Below are positions 34,968 to 43,452 of a stretch of 64,000 bases of DNA, in pieces. The stretch is taken from assembly GCF_030264295.1 (NCBI RefSeq), contig NZ_CP127173.1:2363501-2427500 (forward strand), written 5' to 3'. The notes below the pieces were generated by a model. That model was given only the letters and a program-made list of their open reading frames with translations, did not search any database and was not told where the DNA came from. The stretch's first letter is position 1. The number at the start of each line of letters is the position of its first letter. This DNA comes from Amycolatopsis nalaikhensis (lineage in GTDB: Bacteria; Actinomycetota; Actinomycetes; Mycobacteriales; Pseudonocardiaceae). Position numbers and translations under genes: made by a program.

Positions 34968-36151
34968 GCACCGAGTCCCCCGAGCCCACCTCCACCTCCG
35001 TCCTGCGGCCGCTGTACGCGGCGGGGTTCGTGACTGCGTTCGGCGCGCACAGCATCGCCGCCAGTCTCGGCGCCTACACCGGCGGCGAGCACGTCTCTCT
35101 GCTGACCTTGGGGTTGCTGCTGGCCGTCTACGACGGTGCCGAGGTGGTTCTCAAGCCGGTGTTCGGGTCACTGGCCGACCGGATCGGGCCCCGCCCGGTA
35201 CTGCTGGGCGGGCTGCTCGCGTTCACCGCGGCGTCTGCCGCGTTCGTGCTCGCCGGAAACCCGACCGCGGTCGGACTGGCCCGGCTGGGCCAGGGCGCCG
35301 CCGCCGCGGCGTTCTCTCCCGCCGCCGGAGCCCTCGTCGCGCGGCTGTCCCCGCCGAAGCGACAAGGTCGCGCGTTCGGCGGGTACGGCGCGTGGAAGAG
35401 CGTCGGCTACACCGCCGGCCCACTGCTCGGCGGTGCCCTGGTCACCCTCGGCGGATTCTCACTGTTGTTCGCCACCCTCGCCGTGCTCGCCCTGGCGGTC
35501 GCCGCCTGGGTCGCGATGGTCGTGCCCGCGGCGCCCCCGTTGCCACGCGCGCGCCAGACCGCGCTGGATCTCGCTCGCCGTCTGAGCGCGCCGGCCTTTC
35601 TGCGCCCGACCGCGGCGCTAGCCGCGACGACCGCGGCACTGGCGGTCGGGGTGGGGTTCCTGCCAATAACCGGAGCCGCCGCCGGCCTGACCCCGCTGGT
35701 GACCGGCGCGGCGGTGTCACTGCTGGCACTGTGCTCGGCGCTGGTGCAGCCGTGGTCAGGCCGCGCCCGCGACGCCGGAGGGCTGCGTGACGGCGTCGGC
35801 ATGGCCGGCGGGCTCGCCCTGGCCGCGGCCGGAGCGGCGCTGGCCGCAGTGGTTCCCGGAGTCGCCGGAGTGCTGATAGCGACAGTGGCCATCGGCACCG
35901 GGGTTGGTCTGGCGACCCCGCTCGGGTTCGCGCACCTGGCCGCGATCACGCCGCCTGAACGGCTCGGGCAGACCATGGGCGCGGCCGAAGTCGGCCGCGA
36001 ATTAGGCGACGCCGGCGGCCCGCTGCTGGTCGGTACGATCGCTGCCGCGGCCACCCTCGGCGCCGGCTTCCTCGGCCTGGCTGCGGTCCTCGGCGTCGCC
36101 GCGCTGGCCGTGCTCCGCGCCCAGACCGCCGGAACCGGTGTTCACGGGTGA
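34964..36151 (+). CDS. MFS-family exporter
   Basis: A 395-residue protein with about twelve membrane spans. The MFS motif A between helices 2 and 3 is present as GSLADRIGPRPVLL, and ARLGQGAAAAAFSPAAGALV and GYGAWKSVGYTAGPLLGG follow the pattern of drug-efflux MFS proteins. The GTG start overlaps the dedA stop, so its translation was probably coupled to dedA. Substrate unknown; the ChrB-like gene upstream hints at stress- or toxin-driven expression. Confidence 0.85.
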   Translation: MSTESPEPTSTSVLRPLYAAGFVTAFGAHSIAASLGAYTGGEHVSLLTLGLLLAVYDGAEVVLKPVFGSLADRIGPRPVLLGGLLAFTAASAAFVLAGNPTAVGLARLGQGAAAAAFSPAAGALVARLSPPKRQGRAFGGYGAWKSVGYTAGPLLGGALVTLGGFSLLFATLAVLALAVAAWVAMVVPAAPPLPRARQTALDLARRLSAPAFLRPTAALAATTAALAVGVGFLPITGAAAGLTPLVTGAAVSLLALCSALVQPWSGRARDAGGLRDGVGMAGGLALAAAGAALAAVVPGVAGVLIATVAIGTGVGLATPLGFAHLAAITPPERLGQTMGAAEVGRELGDAGGPLLVGTIAAAATLGAGFLGLAAVLGVAALAVLRAQTAGTGVHG

Positions 36152-37098
36152 CCTCTGGACACAACGTGGTGCCCTTTTACCAAAAACGGAAGAAATGGGG
36201 CAGGTGCGTTGCCGACCGTGACCGCGACGGACCCAAACCAGTGCACTACGCCGCCATGAACGACGACCCGACGCCGTACGCGCCTGAGCGCAGGTGTCCC
36301 CGTCGCATGGCTCAACAGCGCGTCCGCCACGGCCGCGCTGCCCTCGCCGTCGGCAACGGCGCCCGCGACGCAGCCACCGTTCCCCTGAGCGCCGACGCGG
36401 ACATCAGAGCCCCACCCGAGTGCGACATCACCCTCTGCACCACGCTGCGGCGAGCTAATCGGCTTTCGTTCTTGCCTCGGAAGACGACAGCCGCAGTGCC
36501 GGCCCTGGGGCCCATATCGAAGCAAGAGGCGTCCACCGGACGCGTCCTGCCGCCCAGCGTGGCAAAGCCACGCCGCCGAGCTCGGATGTCCGCTTCCCGG
36601 CATCAGGACGGCCCGGAACGCCTCCAGATGGGTGCTCGAGGACCGGTCCCGTGACCTGCACCGGACACGGCCTGTCCGATCATGACTGACTCCTGAGGAC
36701 TTGGCGTTTATCGGCGGCCGAGCGTGGCGAGCAATTGTCTGTCAAAACGGGTCACCTCACGGCGCCGACTCTCACTCCCCAGCCGAGGGCAGGCCACTGT
36801 ACCGGTCCAGAACGAACAGCCTGAGCCGAGCGGGTGACTCGTTGACCATCCGCTAACTTCTTCCACAATGGACAACTGATTCGGCGATTAGCCTTGTCTC
36901 GGCACGCAAAGCAAGCCCGCTCGATGAAAGTGTCATCGGTCGTTCATCTCGTCGCGGTATGCCCCGATTCCGAACCGGGGCAGACTGCCACGCGACCAGT
37001 CGGCCACCCATTGTCGCTTGTGTCCACATTCTCCCGATTCCTCTGGTCAACGGTTTCGATCCGCGTCGCCTGATCGTCGTCTTCTCCCGGGAGTCCCC
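36152..37098. other. No supported gene; AT-richer 3' half
   Basis: Nearly 950 bases without a convincing gene. Open frames on both strands at 36142-36654 mirror each other and have no ribosome site. From about 36690 the sequence is less GC-rich and probably holds the promoter of the secreted protein at 37099. Confidence 0.45.
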
Positions 37099-38499
37099 AT
37101 GCAGCGTGGAAAACTCGTCCGCATCGCGGCAGTCCTGGCCGCAGGCCTGGCCTGTCTGTCGTTCACGGCGCCGATCGGCTCCGCTTCCGGAGACTCGGAA
37201 CAGACCGACGGCGTCGAACACGAAGTCCTGATTCCCCAGCCGGCCGCGACCGCCGCGAGCTGCGGGGTGGAGCGCTGGTCGGTCAAGACCGGCACCGACG
37301 CCGACGCCGCCAAGATCACCCTGCAGTCCACCACACCGACGACGATCGCGGCGTTGACCGGGCTGGCGAAGCCATCCACCCTGCCGGCCAACAACCGCAT
37401 CCAGCCCACCGAGACCACCGTGTACCGGCTACAAGCCACACTGACCAAATACAAGCTGGAGTCCGACTCCGACTACCACCTGGTGCTGGCCGACGGCTCC
37501 GGGCACACAATGATCGTCGAGGTACCCGACCCGGCCTGCGTGGGCTCGTCCAGTGCACTGCTGACGAGCATCCAGAAAGCTCGCGCGGAGGTCAACGCGA
37601 AATACACCCCGACCGGCAGCTTCCAGACAGCGAACGTGCCTGTGACGGTCACCGGCGTCGGGTTCTTCGACTTCCTGCACGGCCAGACCGGCGTCGCCCC
37701 CAACGGCATCGAACTGCACGCCGTCCTTGACATCCAGTTCGGCAGTGGCGGCGGCAGCGTGTCCGTGAGCAACCCCGGCAACCAGACCGGCACCGCCGGG
37801 CAACCGGCCGGCCTGCAGATCTCCGCCACCGACACCGCCGGCGGCAGCCTCGCCTACACCGCCACCGGCCTACCGGCCGGACTGTCGATCAACACCGCGA
37901 CCGGACTGATCTCCGGCACGCCGACCACCGCCGGCACGAGTTCGGTCACGGTGACCGCCACCGACTCGACCGGTCCGTCCGGATCCACGACCTTCAGCTG
38001 GACCATCGCACCCGCAAGCGGCGGGTGCACCGCGCAGCAGTTGCTGGGCGACCCCGGCTTTGAAACCGGGACGGCGACGCCGTGGTCGACCAGCTCCGGC
38101 GTGATCAGCAACAGCTCAAGCGAACCCCCACGCACCGGCAGCTACGACGCCTGGCTGGGCGGCTACGGTGCCACCCACACCGACACCCTCGCCCAGCAGG
38201 TCACCCTGCCGACCGGCTGCGCCGCCTACAGCCTCGGCTACTGGCTGCACATCGACACCGCCGAACCCACCACCGGCGCCTACGACACCTTCACCGTCCA
38301 GATCCTCACCAGCTCCGGGACCGTGCTCGCCACCCCCGCGACCTATTCCAACACCGACGCCACCACCGGCTACACCCAGCACACCATCAACCTCTCCGCC
38401 TTCAGTGGCCAAACCATCACCGTGAAATTCACCGGAACCGAGGACTACACCAAGCAAACCTCTTTCGTCCTCGACGACACCACCCTCACCATCAACTGA
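37099..38499 (+). CDS. Secreted protein with Ig-like and C-terminal carbohydrate-binding-like domain
   Basis: A 466-residue exported protein. Residues 1-30 are a signal peptide (LVRIAAVLAAGLACLSFTAP, cleavage after GSAS). Residues about 38-215 form an uncharacterised domain that includes TTVYRLQATLTKYKLESDSD and GSFQTANVPVTVTGVGFFDF. Residues about 225-320 hold a putative-Ig (He_PIG) domain with the signature ATGLPAGLSINTATGLISGT. Residues about 325-466 are a jelly-roll-like domain opening with GDPGFETGTATPW. The overall plan suits adhesion or polysaccharide binding at the cell surface. It has no close neighbours. Confidence 0.75.
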   Translation: MQRGKLVRIAAVLAAGLACLSFTAPIGSASGDSEQTDGVEHEVLIPQPAATAASCGVERWSVKTGTDADAAKITLQSTTPTTIAALTGLAKPSTLPANNRIQPTETTVYRLQATLTKYKLESDSDYHLVLADGSGHTMIVEVPDPACVGSSSALLTSIQKARAEVNAKYTPTGSFQTANVPVTVTGVGFFDFLHGQTGVAPNGIELHAVLDIQFGSGGGSVSVSNPGNQTGTAGQPAGLQISATDTAGGSLAYTATGLPAGLSINTATGLISGTPTTAGTSSVTVTATDSTGPSGSTTFSWTIAPASGGCTAQQLLGDPGFETGTATPWSTSSGVISNSSSEPPRTGSYDAWLGGYGATHTDTLAQQVTLPTGCAAYSLGYWLHIDTAEPTTGAYDTFTVQILTSSGTVLATPATYSNTDATTGYTQHTINLSAFSGQTITVKFTGTEDYTKQTSFVLDDTTLTIN

Positions 38500-38775
38500 C
38501 CACCGGCTCGGCGCCGATCGGCTACGTCGGCCAGGACGCCATTCACCTCACACGGCACATCCTCGGCTGACGCTGCCGGCTCGCAGGCTCATATTCCTGC
38601 CTACGGGCGAGGCTTGCCGCAACGGCCAGTCGTCTGTGGTGTGTGCACGCTCACCGACGGCGTCGGCAGCCGTTCAGCTTGTCTGCTCACGCCCGCGGCC
38701 GCTGTCGCCATGCACTCCGCGCGGCGGGATTGAGCTTTCGTCTTCGGCTGCGCGGGTTTGGCCGAGGAATGGGCC

Positions 38776-39132
38776 TCAGCGGCCGTCGCCCGGCACTGTC
38801 GAGGGCGGAAGAAGATGATGCAGGCCCAGCAGCTTGAGTCGGTGCCGCACCACCGGTGAGGGCACGAGCTGCGGTGTCAGACCGGAGACGCGAGCGAACC
38901 GCAGCAGGACGGCAACTGCTTCCATGCTGCACCGGTCGACACCGGCCAGGTCCAGCAGCACTGTCGTGGCGCCGGTGCCGGCCGCGCGGGTCAGCGCGCC
39001 GTCGAACTCGTCCGGATCCAGCGGCCCGTGGGCGCGGACGGTCACCGTCCCCTCGATCACGTCGCCGACCTCGATGCCGGTCGAGGGCAGGACAGGGTCC
39101 GGATCCGGCGAATCCGCGAGAGTACTCACCAT
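38776..39132 (-). CDS. STAS-domain protein (anti-anti-sigma-like)
   Basis: A 118-residue protein. The STAS core is seen as GTVTVRAHGPLDPDEFDGAL, then TTVLLDLAGVDRCSMEAVAV with the conserved D-L-x-x-V-D-x-x-S, whose Ser is the usual phosphorylation site. AAGGA lies just upstream of the ATG at 39132, which makes it the likely start rather than the ATG at 39162. The RsbW-type kinase at 304-729 is a possible partner, but it is 38 kb away. Confidence 0.75.
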   Translation of the reverse strand: MVSTLADSPDPDPVLPSTGIEVGDVIEGTVTVRAHGPLDPDEFDGALTRAAGTGATTVLLDLAGVDRCSMEAVAVLLRFARVSGLTPQLVPSPVVRHRLKLLGLHHLLPPSTVPGDGR

Positions 39133-39325
39133 GCCGTCCTTGATCCACGGCAAAGCCGTCATTGTCGCCAGCCTGGTAACAGCACCCTAACGCAGCATCG
39201 CCGACCCGCCACCTGAAATGCGACCAAACGTGGTCCGACCTGGACAATCGGCCTGCGTTGACAGCACCCTAGGCGAAAACTTCGCCACTCCGGATTCCCG
39301 CGGCTGCTTCAGGTGTGACCGTCCC

Positions 39326-39538
39326 TCAGACCGGCGGGTGATCTCCCCGGTCGGAACGCGGTGCACGGCGAAGGCCGGTATTGAGGCGGTCGAGGTGGGC
39401 GTTGACGTCCGCCTGGTGGCGCATGATGCGCTCGTGCAGCCGGGACAGCGCGTCATCGGCATCATCCACGTCACCGTCGTCAGCGCCTTCGCCGGGGACG
39501 GCAGCGTCCTCGTTGTTGTCCGGTTCGGTGGTACTCAC
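39326..39538 (-). CDS. Small acidic protein
   Basis: A 70-residue protein, strongly acidic for the first 30 residues (EPDNNEDAAVPGEGADDGDV), followed by a helix LSRLHERIMRHQADVNAHLD. It starts with a GTG at 39538. No family is recognised. It lies upstream of the STAS gene on the same strand. Confidence 0.45.
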   Translation of the reverse strand: MSTTEPDNNEDAAVPGEGADDGDVDDADDALSRLHERIMRHQADVNAHLDRLNTGLRRAPRSDRGDHPPV

Positions 39539-39694
39539 TGTCCATCCCATCCGCCGTTCGGCTGAATCTAGCCCCTGTCGCGCGGGCCGTCCAAGACCGT
39601 GATCCGGCGCAGACGCTGTCGCTGGACATCCACGTGCACGACCGCGTCGTCGCCGCGGGCTCCGGTGCCTGAGCTCTCCACCAGGGTCCTCGGG

Positions 39695-39913
39695 TCAGCG
39701 GGTGACCAGGAAGCCGCCGAGCACGACCATGGCGGGCACGATCAGCAGCAGCGACACCACAGCCAAGCCGTTCTGGTCCTGGCTATGGCCGTCGCCGACC
39801 CGCCGAGCCCGCCGCAAGCCGATAAGGATGGCGACGGCCGCGACCGCCAGCGCCGTGGTCAACCAGCACCGCCGAAGCGCCGCGGCAGCCTGGTCACGAT
39901 CGGTTGTCTCCAT
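39695..39913 (-). CDS. Small two-helix membrane protein
   Basis: A 72-residue protein: a charged start (METTDRDQAAAALRRCW), a helix (LTTALAVAAVAILIGL), a basic loop (RRARRVGDGHSQDQN) and a second helix (GLAVVSLLLIVPAMVVLGGF). The stop is at 39695. It is one base downstream of the MarR fragment, so the two were probably one operon. Confidence 0.55.
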   Translation of the reverse strand: METTDRDQAAAALRRCWLTTALAVAAVAILIGLRRARRVGDGHSQDQNGLAVVSLLLIVPAMVVLGGFLVTR

Positions 39914-39915
39914 CG

Positions 39916-40110
39916 CTACCCGGCCGCCGCGGTCGAGGGGTCCTCGGCGCAGGCGTCGATCGCATCGACCAGCTCCTCGAGCGCCGGGAGCGCCGCGGCG
40001 ATCAGGTGCTGCCATGCCGGGTGCAGCCGCTCCCTCGCGGCCGTCAGGATCTCGGTGTTACCGGCCTGCCAGCGCCGCACCGCCGCACGACCGGCGTCGG
40101 TCAGCTCCAA
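39916..40110 (-). pseudogene. C-terminal fragment of a MarR-type regulator
   Basis: Sixty-four codons read LELTDAGRAAVRRWQAGNTE, LTAARERLHPAW and EELVDAIDACAEDPSTAAAG. The opening L-T-D-A-G-R-A is the wing end of a MarR winged helix, and the rest is its dimerisation helix. The DNA-recognition part is absent: sequence upstream of 40110 instead belongs to an ettA fragment on the other strand. Confidence 0.6.
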
Positions 40111-40115
40111 CGACG

Positions 40116-40505
40116 GGCTTCAAGGGACCCGACCAACAGAAGCCCACCAGGCTCTTCTCCGGCGGGGAACGCAACCGCTTGAATCTCGCCCCCACTCTCA
40201 AGCAGGGCGGTAACGTGCTGCTCCTCGACGAGCTGACCAACGTTCTGGACGTCGAAGCGCTCGGCTCACCGGAGAACGCGATCCTCGACTTTCCCGCCTG
40301 CGTAGTGGTCACCGCCCACGACCGTTGGTTCCTCGACCGCGTCGCCACCCCTATCCTCGCCTGGGGAGGCACCCACGACGACACGGCCCACTGGTTCCGG
40401 TTCGAAGGCAACTACGCCAGCTACGAACGCAATAAGATCGACCGCCTCGGCCCCGAGGCTGCCCGCCCCCACCGGGCCATCCACCGCAAGCTCACCCGGG
40501 ACTGA
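40116..40505 (+). pseudogene. ettA: EttA (ABC-F translation factor) C-terminal remnant
   Basis: From 40116 the plus strand reads GFKGPDQQKPTRLFSGGERN, then NVLLLDELTNVLDVEALGSP, VVVTAHDRWFLDRVATPILA and NKIDRLGPEAARPHRAIHRK, ending in LTRD. This is the second ABC domain and tail of EttA. The signature is FSGGE, and Walker B reads DELTNVLD where active proteins have DEPTNDLD. It lacks the first two thirds of the protein and any start codon. The tail is uncommonly well preserved. Confidence 0.8.
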
Positions 40506-40515
40506 GGCAGGCGCG

Positions 40516-41037
40516 ATGGTGACGAGACAGCTCATCCTTCTCCGGCACGCGAAATCCGCGTGGCCCGATCTCCCCGACCATGAGCGGCCGCTGGCGCCGC
40601 GTGGCCGCCGGGACGCACCGCAGGCCGGTCGCCGGCTCCGCGACACCGGACACGTTCCGGACCACGTCTTCTGCTCCACCGCCCGACGAGCCTACGAGAC
40701 GTGGCAGCTGGCCGAGAGCGGACTGGGCGCCTCGCCGCCGATCTCCTACGACGACCGGCTCTACACCTCCGGTCTCGACGCCGTGCTGCAAGTTGTCCAC
40801 GGGATCCCGGACCGGATCGTCCGGCCGCTACTGGTCGGCCACGACCCGGGCCTGCGCGACATCGCACTCCACCTGGCCAGTCCGGCCGGTGGGTACGCCC
40901 TCGACCGGGTGCGGGCCAGGTTCCCGACCGCCGCGGTGGCAGTCCTCACGCTGCTCGGCCCGTGGGTCGAACTCAGCTCCGGTTGCGCCCGGCTGACCGA
41001 TTTCTTCACACCCCGCCTCGCCACCACGAACCCGTGA
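40516..41037 (+). CDS. SixA-like phosphohistidine phosphatase
   Basis: A 173-residue histidine-phosphatase-superfamily protein. The catalytic RHG motif is LILLRHAKSAWPD (R-H-A-K-S as in SixA), followed by ERPLAPRGRRDAPQAGRRL, the second arginine in CSTARRAYETW, and the second histidine in VGHDPGLRDIALHL. SixA removes phosphate from phosphohistidine proteins. GAGGCAG precedes the ATG at 40516. It is intact although both neighbours are remnants. Confidence 0.85.
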   Translation: MVTRQLILLRHAKSAWPDLPDHERPLAPRGRRDAPQAGRRLRDTGHVPDHVFCSTARRAYETWQLAESGLGASPPISYDDRLYTSGLDAVLQVVHGIPDRIVRPLLVGHDPGLRDIALHLASPAGGYALDRVRARFPTAAVAVLTLLGPWVELSSGCARLTDFFTPRLATTNP

Positions 41038-41049
41038 CCGGGCCTGCGG

Positions 41050-41320
41050 CGGTATCAGTACCTTCAGCTGGAGCTGGCAGACCTCGTCCGCACCGCGCCC
41101 CATGTCACGTGGGCACGGGGTGACCAGGAGCGGGAACAGCAGGCCCGTGAGCTCTTGATCCGGCTGGCCGAGGAGCGACTCTGGCTGGCCGTGATCGGCG
41201 AGTTCAGCCGGGGCACGAGCACGCTGATGAACGCCGTGCTCGGCGCGGCGTAGCTGCCCACCGGGACGCTGCCGACGACGTCGGTACTCACCTCCGTCCG
41301 GTGCTCCACACCCTCGTCAG
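41050..41320 (+). pseudogene. Dynamin-like GTPase remnant
   Basis: In the same frame as the SixA gene and just after its stop, the translation reads RTAPHVTWARGDQEREQQAR, then LAVIGEFSRGTSTLMNAVLG. A TAG follows at 41251, and then LPTGTLPTTSVLTSVRC. This is the start of a bacterial dynamin-family GTPase: the G1 loop GEFSRGKST with Lys changed to Thr, and the G2 region PTTS after the stop. It has no start codon, a nonsense codon and a lost P-loop lysine, and nothing of the rest of the protein is seen. Confidence 0.65.
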
Positions 41321-41985
41321 CGGCACGTGGCCGAGGGCGCTGACATGGCTGGAATAGGGGCGTCCTTGGCACTGGCCACGCTGTTCCTCGGCGCAGCTGT
41401 CGGCGGACAGTCAAAGATCCATCCGACCGTTGACACGCAGCGGCAGGCGTGGTGGGCGGCATGCTCGCCAAGGTCATCAAATCGGTCCGGTCTTGTTCCG
41501 CCCAGCCGTAAGGCTCCACGGTCCAGACCAGCATCGGTGCTCTACATCGCGCACAACCCGCACCCGCGACAGGGCACGCCTGGCGAAGCTGATCCCGGCA
41601 ACCTCTGCTCAGCATCGCAACTCCATCCGACACGAAAAGTCCGAGCGGACGAGCTGATCGCAGCGTTACCGCCCTGCGGCAGAAGACGCGCATCTTGCCC
41701 CCAGTTTCCCGCCACGCGCGCACCCAGCAGCATCTCTCCGAGGACGATCACCACGTTTACTTGACGGTATGGGCTCGCCGGCTGCCGCCGCGTCGAGCGC
41801 GGAACCTTCATTCCCTGACCGGCAAGCACATGGTTGACCTTTCCGGCCCGCTTGCCGGCCGAACCGCGGTGAATACGCCAACAGATCCCTAACTGCCATA
41901 AGGCGCAGCCGGAGCTGCGTGATGCCAACCAACTCGCGGAATAAAATCACCGATAAGACAATTGAAAATTTACAGAAGTGCACGC
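41321..41985. other. No supported gene; AT-rich end
   Basis: No convincing frame is found. From about 41925 the sequence becomes markedly AT-rich (around AATAAAATCACCGATAAGAC), unlike most of the window, and leads into the protease remnant. Confidence 0.45.
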
Positions 41986-43327
41986 ATGAGACGAATGAGA
42001 CTCACGCTCTTTTAGTCTGCACGATAGTTTCGTCGATGATGTGCGGAACTACACAATACGCCAACGCTGCATCCTCTGATCAACCGTTCACGGTGCACAC
42101 TTCGATTCAATAGGTGTAAAGTATGTCGAAGCGCGACCGGATCAGTTCGGCGGTCCGTATGCCGACGGGACCGGCACGGTCCACGTCCCGACTGTTCCGG
42201 CGACAGCCTCCTCCGCCCTCGCCGCGCTCGCGGAGTCCCCGGCCACCCAATCGATGACATCCGGTCCCACCGTAGCGGCGAGCAGGGTGCAGCTCACGAA
42301 CGTTACGCACAGCACAGCGGAACTCGAGACCGTGAAGTCCAGGATCACGACCGCGCAGCCCTGGGCCACCGACATCAAGGGACTTCTGGTCTCCTGGGGC
42401 ATACGCCCCAGCACGAACAAGGTCCTCGTTCAGCTGTCCCGGGTAACCGAAGATCAAAGACGACGCCGCGCGATTGTTCGGCGACAGCGTCGAGATCGAG
42501 CAAAGCAGCCGCGCGCATGCCCGCGACTCGCTCCGCAAGGTTCCCGCCGCGCCGAAGACAGTGAAGGTCGCCTCACCCACCGTCGCGGCCCGCGGTGCGA
42601 AGAGCGCGGCCGCAGCGGAGGCCGGACCACCCCTGCTCGACTCGTTGCCTTACATCGCCGGCGATCGGATGGTCCGCACCATCAACCGCGCCGATGGCAC
42701 ATACGTCGACGAATGCACCGCCGCCTTCCCGTCGGACACCGGTTCCGGAATCGAGATGGCCTCGGCCGGTCACTGCGGACCGACCGGAACCAACTACAAC
42801 CAAGGCTACTACTTCACGTCGGACAACACGATCTACTACACCGGCAGCATGGAAAACGAGTACGTCTCGGCCTTCCGCGAGAACGGCGTCGACGCGATGC
42901 TGATGTCGAACCCCGGAAACTACTACCCGCTCATGTGGGAGAACACCTCCGGGACATACCAGACGGCCCAGGTGACCTACTCCGCGAACCCCTACGAAGG
43001 ACAGATCGTGTGCTTCAACGGTTCGTTCAGCGGCACCCGGTGCGGCGGCGCTGTCGTCGTTCCGGACGATTGCCTGCTCCTGGACGGCATCTGGCCCGAG
43101 ACCGGCGCCTCCTACGAGCTGAACATGTGCAACGAGACCGAAACGCAGGCCGCGTCGATGCTGGATCAGGACGGCGACAGCGGCGGCCCGTGTTCTACGG
43201 GCACCCGGCCGACGGGGTCGGGGCCGAAGGGATCATCTCGGCAGGCGACGACGCCGGCACGACAGCCTGGTTCACTAACGGATTCGGCGCCCGCGCCAAC
43301 TTCGTCGGCGACTTCGCCCACTTCTGA
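41986..43327 (+). pseudogene. Secreted S1-family serine protease, several frameshifts
   Basis: The ATG at 41986 opens a basic N-terminus (MRRMRLTL). The signal-peptide core continues one frame over (LVCTIVSSMMCGTTQYANAA). A propeptide-like region (KYVEARPDQFGGPYADGTGT) lies in another frame, and the protease domain from about 42460 in a further one. The catalytic triad is intact: His in MASAGHCGPTG, Asp in NGVDAMLMSNPG and Ser in DGDSGGP. One base is missing at about 43190, after which GHPADGVGAEGIISAGDDAG and the true end (FVGDFAHF) are read. Four shifts are needed in all. The enzyme would be a trypsin/streptogrisin-like protease. Confidence 0.8.
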
Positions 43328-43452
43328 GCCACCTCCGATCGCCGCTGGCGCCCGCGGCTTCGACCGCGGGCGTGAGGCCCACGCACCACTGGGCACCCGC
43401 GCAGACCGCGTTCCCTGCGCACACCGTCACGCCGCGCTATCTGCCTCCCGCC

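Noticed and set aside
36142..36654. Opposing open frames of about 150-170 codons
   Set aside because: They mirror each other, lack ribosome sites and show no recognisable sequence.
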